Shown one piece after another: positions 57,758-64,000 of a stretch of DNA of 64,000 nt. Position 1 is the first letter of the stretch. Each line of letters opens with the position of its first letter. Made by a program: the position numbers and the translations under genes. This DNA comes from Pseudoalteromonas sp. MMG007 (GTDB lineage Bacteria; Pseudomonadota; Gammaproteobacteria; Enterobacterales; Alteromonadaceae), in the NCBI RefSeq assembly GCF_018100985.1, contig NZ_JAGJEI010000005.1, forward strand, positions 161,796-225,795. The letters are read 5' to 3'. The notes under the pieces were generated by a model that saw only the letters and a program-made list of their open reading frames with translations, did no database searches and was not told the origin of the DNA.

Positions 57758-58177
57758 TGGTGCTCCTAATAAAATACGCGCTAATAAAACATCACAAATA
57801 ATGGGGGCGATAATAGCAGGCTGAAAAAATAAGTTATACCAATTGCATTAAATTAGTGGCCTATTATTTCGTTATGAAAATAGCGCAATAACAAGGCAAA
57901 AATTATGACGTGTAGTTATTCTACACGAATCATTTTTAACGCAGTGAGTGCGCTATTTAATACGATAGAATGATTATGTTATTAATAAAATTGGTCGCTA
58001 TAAAATAATTTTACTTAAGTGTGTCAAAAAACACATTTTAAAAAAGTATATATTCAAGCGCCTACGTAAAGTGTGTATTTTTCACATACATGCTTACACC
58101 TTGTTGCGTTTGGTTAACAGCTTTTTAGATTAAATAGCTCAATAATAAAGCTGAACCACAAACAATGAGGAATAATT
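57758..58177. other. Gap with hairpin element copy 2
   Basis: A 420-base interval. It holds the MITE-like element at 57834-57995, and the promoter region of the small secreted gene on its right. TGAGG precedes the ATG at 58178. Confidence 0.6.
57834..57995. repeat. MITE-like hairpin element, copy 2
   Basis: About 160 bases, starting TTATACCAATTGCATT and ending AAAATTGGT. Internal stems ATAGCGCA/TGCGCTAT (57880-57887, 57949-57956) and CGTGTAG/CTACACG (57909-57915, 57921-57927) are perfect and differ in sequence, but not in pairing, from copy 1. Confidence 0.75.
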
Positions 58178-58540
58178 ATGAATACGTTAAAAGCTAGTTT
58201 ATGCACAACGTTGGTAGTTGGCGCAACACTATTAGTAACCCCTGCTTTGGCAGTTCAATTTGAAGCTGCTGATTCATCAGCTGGTACACAAGCATGTATG
58301 GCTGTAGCGGCTAATAAAGCGCATGTACTTCGTAAAACATCACGTAATTTAAATATTAGTAAAGCGGTTATAAGCAAAAAGCTTAAATGCAATAACCTAT
58401 TAATGGGTGACTTTGTCACATTATATAATTTAGATAAAAGCGCTAACTATTTAAATATTGATACCAGTACCCGTACGTCAATTAAAGATATAGCAAAAAC
58501 ATTTAACCCTGAAAAAGTAATTATTACAGGGCCAAAATAG
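58178..58540 (+). CDS. Secreted DUF3718-like protein, single unit
   Basis: A 120-residue exported protein (signal peptide ends at ALA-VQF). Residues about 37-85 contain QACMAVAANKAHVLRKTSRN and SKKLKCNNLLMGDFVTLY, which matches one unit of the two-unit protein at 1162-1593: two cysteines and a CNxxxxxDF segment. The C-terminal tail is unique. The function is unknown. It ends at a bidirectional terminator. Confidence 0.6.
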   Translation: MNTLKASLCTTLVVGATLLVTPALAVQFEAADSSAGTQACMAVAANKAHVLRKTSRNLNISKAVISKKLKCNNLLMGDFVTLYNLDKSANYLNIDTSTRTSIKDIAKTFNPEKVIITGPK

Positions 58541-58556
58541 TATGGCGTTAATGCAA

Positions 58557-58588
58557 AACTAAGCCTGTTTATAATCAGGCTTAGTTTT
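58557..58588. terminator. Bidirectional terminator
   Basis: ACTAAGCCTG and CAGGCTTAGT arms around an 8-base loop with a T-run; it lies between the convergent DUF3718 and DUF445 genes. Confidence 0.85.
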
Positions 58589-58589
58589 A

Positions 58590-59282
58590 TTATATAACAG
58601 CTGCGATTAAACCAAATAAGCCACCAAATACACCGCCCCACACCACTAACCAACCTAAGTGCTCACGGATCATGGTTTGAATTATTTCTTTCACCATTTT
58701 AGGTGTTAGCTCATCTAAACGCTCATCCACTAATTTAAGTACCGTATCGTGTAAGCTTTGTGCGCTATTACCTTGTGAGAGTGTTTGGTTTACTAATGCT
58801 TTAAAGTTGTCAGTTTGAGAAATCTCACTAAGCGACAATTGCATTTTTTCTATAAATTTTTCTCGCATTGGCTCAATGGCGGCTGTGCCACCAAACATAC
58901 CTAACATGCTGCCAAACTGAGACTGCTCTATGACCTCCAATAAATTGTCAAATGCAGGGTTTAAATCAACGTTACTAATAATGGGTGCAAAGTCGATATT
59001 TGGCTGTGCTTTATTGAGCAGATTATTGATTTTTTGCTCTGAAAAAAACTCAGTTAATATTAAATCGCGAATTGCTACTTTAAAGCTCTCAAATTTAAGC
59101 GCTATAACACCAGAGCCATATAAAAAAGGGACTTTTTCAAATAGCATATGAATAGCTAATAAATTTGTAACCGCACCAGAGAGGGCAAATAAGCCAACCG
59201 ACAACACAATTGCTTGGTCAAAAAAGTAACCCGCTACTACGCACACGCCAGCAAGTAAATTGGTGATAAAACTCTTATTCAT
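58590..59282 (-). CDS. DUF445 membrane protein
   Basis: A 230-residue protein with hydrophobic segments at the N-terminus (residues about 8-46) and the C-terminus (about 212-229), and an amphipathic middle. AVTNLLAIHMLFEKVPFLYGSGVIALKFESFK is the DUF445 signature (a short GAxTNxxAxxMLF motif). The role of DUF445 proteins is not known to me. It is monocistronic, converging on the DUF3718 gene. Confidence 0.8.
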   Translation of the reverse strand: MNKSFITNLLAGVCVVAGYFFDQAIVLSVGLFALSGAVTNLLAIHMLFEKVPFLYGSGVIALKFESFKVAIRDLILTEFFSEQKINNLLNKAQPNIDFAPIISNVDLNPAFDNLLEVIEQSQFGSMLGMFGGTAAIEPMREKFIEKMQLSLSEISQTDNFKALVNQTLSQGNSAQSLHDTVLKLVDERLDELTPKMVKEIIQTMIREHLGWLVVWGGVFGGLFGLIAAVI

Positions 59283-59391
59283 TAGTGCTCCATTAGCATT
59301 TTTTATATCGTTAATTTTACAACGATTAGTTTGTTAAATTAATACTTTTTTGCCATAGTTTAAATACCTGTTTAAAAGGCGAGCAATAACT

Positions 59392-60251
59392 ATGTGGAAA
59401 ACTGTAAACGAGCATATTAGCCAAGCCATTCATTATGACTTTAAACACACTTATAAACGCCAATTGCAAAGTACAAATACCGATAAACTCTTTCATTTAA
59501 CCAATGGTACTCATAATTATTTAGTTAAAATAGCGCTTAAAAGCGAGCTTGAACGCCTCGAAAGCGAAGCAGTAGGCCTTAAACTTCTTACACAAAACAG
59601 TATTTTTATGGTGCCTGATTGTATTGTAACAGGTGCTAACATTGAGTTTTCGTTTATTGTGCTCGAATGGCTCGTACTCGATAAGCAGCCACATACGCGC
59701 TGGGGTGATATGGGAAAGCACCTTGCAATGCTGCATCAAAAGCATCCTCAAGCTATGTATGGCTTTGATGTAGATAACTATTTAGCCACTACTGTGCAAC
59801 CAAATAGATGGCATAAAAAGTGGGATGTATTTTACGCAGAAGAGCGCATTGGCTGGCAATTACAACTCCTCGCTGAAAAAAACATAAACCTAGTTGAACC
59901 TGAGCGCATAATAAATTTAGTTAAAGAGCAGCTGCATAATCATCATATAGAGCCCTCTCTTTTACATGGTGACTTTTGGCGTGGGAATATGGGGTTTATT
60001 AAAATATACCCACTTTATTTAATCCTGCTTGCTATTACGGTGACCGCGAGGTTGATATGGCAATGAGCGAATTATTTGCGCCACTACCTAACGACTTCTA
60101 TAACGCCTATAACAAGCACTACCCGCTTTCTCCAAACTATGAAAAACGCAAACTCATATATCAGCTATACCCTATTTTAAACCACGCTAATATATTTGCA
60201 GGGCACTATCTTACTGAAGCAAAACAACATATCGATAGGCTGCTTAGTTAA
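59392..60251 (+). pseudogene. Fructosamine-kinase-family gene split by a frameshift
   Basis: The first frame (59392-60066) encodes a kinase-like protein to SLLHGDFWRGNMGFI (catalytic HGD), then runs into unrelated residues. A second frame continues the family as TLFNPACYYGDREVDMAMSEL through RKLIYQLYPILNHANIFAGHYL to 60251. Adding one A to the AAAA run at 60001-60004 joins the frames. The metal-binding Asp of the DPA box is Asn here (NPA), a second sign of decay. An intact family member would phosphorylate ketosamines and repair glycated proteins. A sequencing error in the homopolymer could explain the shift but not the Asn. Confidence 0.8.
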
Positions 60252-60376
60252 ACTCTTTAAAGCTGTAAAATAAGTGTCATAAGCTGCATTTCAGCGCTAT
60301 ATTTAATGAGTAAGTAGAGGTTCATCTGTCAGAGATTAAGTTGGACCTAACTTTATTATTTATAGCGGGAGTGATT

Positions 60377-60580
60377 ATGAAAGACTTTTTATCACAACGT
60401 ATCACCTGCCCACATTGCGGCAATCACATACATTTAGATATAGACGCAAGTATGGGCGATCAAGACTACATTGAAGAGTGCAGCGCTTGCTGTAACCCTA
60501 TCCATTTAAACATGCATATTGACCATGTGAATAAAAAGCTAGAGTTACATATAGACAGCGATGACGAACAAATATTCTAG
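60377..60580 (+). CDS. CPXCG-motif zinc-ribbon protein
   Basis: A 67-residue protein with two cysteine pairs: CPHCG (C11, C14) and CSACC (about residues 37-41), which form a zinc ribbon. It is acidic elsewhere. I chose ATG 60377 (MKDFLSQRIT) with GGGAG five to seven bases upstream; a longer in-frame start at 60341 adds a hydrophobic stretch that is not typical. This matches the CPXCG family of small proteins; the function is unknown. It overlaps the end of convergent ribE by four bases. Confidence 0.8.
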   Translation: MKDFLSQRITCPHCGNHIHLDIDASMGDQDYIEECSACCNPIHLNMHIDHVNKKLELHIDSDDEQIF

Positions 60581-61203
60581 CCTTGGTGGCGTAAGTAGTT
60601 TTCGACCGTATTAATAATGGTATAGGTTTGCTGATCGACCTCAATGTTTAGCTTATCGCCTACTTGTGCTGACCCTAAATTAGTAATGGCCAGTGTTTCA
60701 GGGATCAGGTGTAACCAAAAACCGTGTTCATCCACCTCACCAACAGTTAGGCTTGCGCCATTAATGGCTACAAATCCTTTGTAGATCACATATTTTTGCC
60801 ATTTTTTAGGTAAGCTAAGCTGAATTTTACAGTTACTTTGCACTTTAATTATTTGGCTTATTTGTGCCGCACAGTGGATATGCCCCGACACTATATGCCC
60901 ACCAAGCTCAGTACCAAACGTTACAGAACGCTCATAATTAACTAAGCTCCCTAACTCCAACTCGCCTAAGTTTGTAAGCGCCAGCGTTTCGTCAATCACA
61001 TCAAAGTGAACTTGCGCCACTACATCGTGGTTACTTAGTTCAACTTTAACAACGGTTAAACAGCAGCCATTAATTGCAATACTCGCCCCTAAATCAAGGT
61101 GCTTAACATACTCATCACCTACCGACACCACTAAGCGAATAACGCCTTCATTTAGCACTTTAGATACAACGGTCGCTTGTGTTTGCACAATTCCTGTAAA
61201 CAT
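60577..61203 (-). CDS. ribE: Riboflavin synthase, alpha subunit
   Basis: A 208-residue enzyme that dismutates two dimethyl-ribityllumazines to riboflavin. Two similar beta-barrel halves are visible: MFTGIVQTQATVV / NGCCLTVV and, from about residue 98, GHIVSGHIHCAAQI / INGASLTVGE. No FMN riboswitch is seen in the short region upstream. It is divergent from norM, the same neighbourhood as ribC-mdtK in E. coli. Confidence 0.95.
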   Translation of the reverse strand: MFTGIVQTQATVVSKVLNEGVIRLVVSVGDEYVKHLDLGASIAINGCCLTVVKVELSNHDVVAQVHFDVIDETLALTNLGELELGSLVNYERSVTFGTELGGHIVSGHIHCAAQISQIIKVQSNCKIQLSLPKKWQKYVIYKGFVAINGASLTVGEVDEHGFWLHLIPETLAITNLGSAQVGDKLNIEVDQQTYTIINTVENYLRHQG

Positions 61204-61331
61204 AAAATCACTTTAAATTATTACAAAGTGATAGTTTAACGTATCAACTCGCAAAATCATTCACTACTGTGATTTTTATTTGAAACACAATAGATTACAA
61301 TTGCCGCCTGTTTAATCTAATAGCTGTTTTT

Positions 61332-62702
61332 ATGACCTTTTGTAATTGGGAAGCTAAGCGTTTACTTTCTCTTGCTTTACCTGTTTTTTTAGCACAAGTC
61401 ACACTTATTTTAATGTCAGTGGTCGACACTATTATGGCCGGACAAGTAAGCCCAACCGATTTGGCCGCGCTTTCTATTGCTACGGGTATTTGGAACCCTT
61501 TATTAATGGCTTTACAAGGGATCTTATTAGCCCTTACCGGTATTATTGCCCAGTTTTCAGGTAGCGATGACAGAAAAGGCATTAGTCACTATTTTCAACA
61601 AGCGCTTTATTTAACCGCTATTTTAAGTTTTACCGGCTTTGCGATAAGCTATTTAGCCGATACCATTATTTTTAAACTCGATACCAGCCCAGCGATTGCT
61701 AATTTAGCTTACGATTACATTCACTTTGTAAAATGGGGAGTATTTGGCTTTTTAATATTTACAGTTTATAGAAACGTGACCGAAGGAATGGGTATGACCA
61801 AGCCCGCGTTTTATATCAGCCTACTGGGGCTCGCTGTAAATATTCCGGTTAATTACATATTTATAAATGGCTTATTTGGTTTACCTGCTTACGGCGGTGC
61901 GGGGTGCGGTATTGCTACCGCCATAGTATTAACTATTATGGCCATAGCCCAAGTAACCTATTGCCAAATGAGTAAAAAAATAGACGCTAAAGGGCTACTT
62001 TCATCATTCGAAAAGCCTAATTTTAGTACTATTGGTATTATAACAAAGCTGGGTATACCTATATCGCTAGCCACTTTTTTTGAAGTGACTTTATTTGCAT
62101 GTATCCCTTTGTTTATTGCTCATTTAGGTGCCGTTGCGGTATCAGGGCATCAAATAGCTGCAAGTGTTACTACATTACTCTTCATGATGCCGCTGAGCCT
62201 ATCAATCGCTATTAGTATTCGCATTGGTAATTTGTTTGGCCAAAATAATATGACGCAATTAAAAGTAGCGGTTTCTACCAGCTATATTTTAGCTATTGCC
62301 ATTGCATTATTTTTGGCGCTCATTACATTTACAGGCAGAGACTATATTAGCCAACTGTATAGCGACAGCCCTGCGGTGTTGGCATTGGCCTCATCAATCA
62401 TGATTTTGGCATGTATATATCAATTACCTGATGCGCTACAAGTTGCAGCTAATGGCATACTAAGGGGCTTAAAATACACCGCACCAATATCGTACATTAC
62501 GTTTATATCGTACTGGTTAATCGGCTTTTGCTTAGGTTTCGTATTGGCAAGAAAAAATATAATAATACAAGCCATGGGGCCTCATGGCTTTTGGGTAGGA
62601 ATTATAGTAGGCCTAAGTGTTGCTGCTATACTTTTAATGCTCACAGTACACAAACGCCTTAAGTATGAGTTTAGTAATAATGAAGCACTCAATAAAAGCT
62701 AG
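61332..62702 (+). CDS. norM: MATE-family multidrug efflux transporter
   Basis: A 456-residue membrane protein with twelve predicted segments in two MATE halves. Family motifs: ALPVFLAQVTLILMSVVDTIMAGQ, RNVTEGMGMTKPAF, and the second-half FFEVTLFACIPL with ASVTTLLFMMPLSLSIAISIRIG. It belongs to the NorM/MdtK branch, which exports cationic drugs in exchange for sodium or protons. The DUF3080 gene overlaps its end. Confidence 0.92.
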   Translation: MTFCNWEAKRLLSLALPVFLAQVTLILMSVVDTIMAGQVSPTDLAALSIATGIWNPLLMALQGILLALTGIIAQFSGSDDRKGISHYFQQALYLTAILSFTGFAISYLADTIIFKLDTSPAIANLAYDYIHFVKWGVFGFLIFTVYRNVTEGMGMTKPAFYISLLGLAVNIPVNYIFINGLFGLPAYGGAGCGIATAIVLTIMAIAQVTYCQMSKKIDAKGLLSSFEKPNFSTIGIITKLGIPISLATFFEVTLFACIPLFIAHLGAVAVSGHQIAASVTTLLFMMPLSLSIAISIRIGNLFGQNNMTQLKVAVSTSYILAIAIALFLALITFTGRDYISQLYSDSPAVLALASSIMILACIYQLPDALQVAANGILRGLKYTAPISYITFISYWLIGFCLGFVLARKNIIIQAMGPHGFWVGIIVGLSVAAILLMLTVHKRLKYEFSNNEALNKS

Positions 62703-63729
62703 CATATTTTCAAACGACACAGCATTAGTTGCTTTACTTATACTGTTCAGCTTTTTGCTGGTTGGCTGTAATAAAGCCCCTAGTGATACAAATAAAACCT
62801 ATGTTGAACGCTTAAGCAGTACACTTGATGTGGCTGCTATTGAGCCTAGTTTACTTAAGCAGCTCTCGCTGTTACCTCCTTCGCCGCTAGAAAAAAACAA
62901 TATCACTTTAAGTATTGTTGAACTTGCAGGTATTAGCCATTGCAAATTAAACGTACTAATCAGTGAGCACAATAACCAATTAGGTAAAACAGCCAGTGCT
63001 GCGGGTAAATTTAAGTATCAAATAAATTTTATACAAAGCGCACAGATTTGCTTAAACTCGCTTGATAAAAACAGCCCTATCTTTAGTAAAATACAAAAAG
63101 CTAAAACCTACAAACAAACGCATATAATGCACTATTTTAATACCATGCTTTTTAAAGAACGAGAGCTAAACCAAACATGGCAATTAACATCAACCGAGCT
63201 AAACAAAGAACCCGCAGGCTTTAGCGATACTTTACATGCCCTTAAACAGCTGGTTGCCATAAAACAAAAAATAAGCAGCCAAGAGTTTGATAGTATAAAC
63301 ACGAATGTTATTTTTAGTGCTCTTGAGCAGTTAAACAAATATCAATTTAACCAAGCGCTGATTCAATCAGCTCGCATGCAAGTGGTATTAAATAATAGTG
63401 CTACAGAGTTTGTAAAAACACTAAACTTAAATAACCTTTGCCCTGTGGGCAAAAACAATAAAAAAGCCAAAATAATAAGTAATGTATTTCAAAAGTTTTA
63501 TTTAAAAGATATTCAACCTTATCAAGCACAACTCACAGGTTATTTAGAAGAGCTACAACCGCTTTACAAGAAGCTGTGGTTTGGCCAAAGTATTACAAGT
63601 GAGCCGATTAATAACTTAATAAAACCTCAATCAAACACTAACTTACTGAACTTACTTAAAAGCTCAGCCAAAAATCATGTTATTTGGTGGCAAAGGTTTT
63701 ATGAAACGTGCGAAATTAGCCCAATATGA
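62680..63729 (+). CDS. DUF3080 lipoprotein
   Basis: A protein of about 349 residues. A hydrophobic segment ends in the lipobox LVGC, so it is predicted to be a lipoprotein. The remainder is helical (YVERLSSTLDV, NFIQSAQICLNSLDKNSP, a motif typical of DUF3080, and the C-terminal WWQRFYETC). The function is unknown; the family often follows norM in related genera. Its ATG (62680; an earlier in-frame ATG at 62665 is possible) lies inside norM, so translation is coupled. Confidence 0.75.
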   Translation: MKHSIKASIFSNDTALVALLILFSFLLVGCNKAPSDTNKTYVERLSSTLDVAAIEPSLLKQLSLLPPSPLEKNNITLSIVELAGISHCKLNVLISEHNNQLGKTASAAGKFKYQINFIQSAQICLNSLDKNSPIFSKIQKAKTYKQTHIMHYFNTMLFKERELNQTWQLTSTELNKEPAGFSDTLHALKQLVAIKQKISSQEFDSINTNVIFSALEQLNKYQFNQALIQSARMQVVLNNSATEFVKTLNLNNLCPVGKNNKKAKIISNVFQKFYLKDIQPYQAQLTGYLEELQPLYKKLWFGQSITSEPINNLIKPQSNTNLLNLLKSSAKNHVIWWQRFYETCEISPI

Positions 63730-63769
63730 ATAAAAAAACGGCAAATAAACTCAAAAGCTACAAACATGC

Positions 63770-63807
63770 TTGATTCAGCACTCTGCACGCTATATATTAG
63801 CGCCCGC
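63770..63807 (+). promoter_or_regulatory. Promoter of the tRNA-Val gene
   Basis: TTGATT (63770-63775), a 17-base spacer and TATATT (63793-63798), followed by a GC-rich discriminator AGCGCCCGC, typical of stringently controlled stable-RNA promoters. Confidence 0.75.
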
Positions 63808-63843
63808 TGGTTATTAATTTTGCCGGCATCTTAAATAAGTAAT

Positions 63844-63920
63844 ACGACTGTAGCTCAGTTGGTTAGAGCACTACCTTGACATGGTAGGGGTCGGTGGTTC
63901 GAATCCACTCAGTCGTACCA
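63844..63920 (+). tRNA. tRNA-Val (GAC)
   Basis: A 77-base cloverleaf with encoded CCA. Acceptor ACGACTG pairs with CAGTCGT. The D-loop AGTTGGTTAGA, the anticodon stem CTACC/GGTAG and anticodon GAC (valine), and the TTCGAAT loop are all visible. The first pair is A-T rather than G-C. Body sequence closely resembles E. coli tRNA-Val2. The 80 bases after it contain no identified gene. Confidence 0.95.
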
Positions 63921-64000
63921 AAATTTAAGTAAATACATAAAAGTACATCTGAAGGAAAAAGCACTACCTACTCTTGATCACCCGGTCCAAAGGTCAGTAG

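Noticed and set aside
61204..61331. Possible FMN riboswitch before ribE
   Set aside because: The gap is too short and lacks the RFN motifs.
63921..64000. Possible start of a gene or an attachment site after tRNA-Val
   Set aside because: The plus frame is open only to the edge, no start codon is clear, and no duplicate of the tRNA 3' end can be tested in the window.

Overview
The window is a stretch of ordinary chromosome from an AT-rich marine gammaproteobacterium. Gene content and order point to Pseudoalteromonas or a close relative. The evidence is the block infA / clpA-clpS / cspD / monomeric isocitrate dehydrogenase next to aat-bpt, norM followed by a DUF3080 lipoprotein, DUF3718 secreted proteins, mrp back to back with metG, and yfbV-ackA-pta. 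Assignment to genus is an inference from gene content only. I see no prophage, no transposase, no CRISPR array and no rRNA operon.

Layout. 1-12.3 kb: 5' part of scpB, two small exported proteins (EF-hand lipoprotein, DUF3718), xthA, a CbiM-like membrane protein, rlmA, yfbV, ackA-pta, then ACT protein, EIIA-like protein, yffB, dapE and an M15 peptidase, and an EamA transporter. 12.7-20.9 kb: a lipoprotein cluster including lpoB, then alaA, an Hpt protein, a DTW-domain tRNA modifier, a CLCA_X-like putative metalloprotein, dcd and mrp. 21-36.1 kb: metG, an aldolase remnant, a second signal peptidase, a fasciclin protein, a quinone reductase, aceK, LysR, GNAT, a dimeric isocitrate dehydrogenase, a glycosyltransferase, a secreted metallopeptidase and a periplasmic binding protein. 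36.2-45.6 kb: scpA-yciO-trpH diverging from the complete trpEGD(CF)BA operon. 46.2-54.1 kb: protein-turnover genes (aat, bpt, clpA, clpS), infA, cspD and the monomeric isocitrate dehydrogenase. 54.2-64 kb: paired amidohydrolases, an HNH-like protein, DUF445, a broken fructosamine kinase, ribE, norM, a DUF3080 lipoprotein and tRNA-Val(GAC).

The most striking signal is upstream of trpE. Two complete transcription attenuators stand in tandem; each has its own leader peptide with three consecutive Trp codons, an antiterminator and a terminator. The second is that scpA and scpB, normally adjacent, are about 36 kb apart but still co-oriented, as if a block of chromosome had been placed between them. 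Other notable points are two copies of a roughly 160-bp hairpin element whose stems covary between copies, two unrelated isocitrate dehydrogenases plus AceK in one window (the dimeric enzyme has altered cofactor-site residues), an EIIA-like protein without its phosphorylatable histidines, an amidohydrolase lacking the HxH metal motif beside one that keeps it, and a set of clustered hairpins in a gene-free gap near 17.1 kb.

Functional links. N-degron degradation is concentrated at 46-51 kb: Aat and Bpt add N-terminal leucine/phenylalanine, ClpS recognises it and ClpA unfolds the substrate. Acetate and TCA control appear as ackA-pta, two isocitrate dehydrogenases and AceK. All function calls rest on reading the protein sequences by eye; no database search was run.
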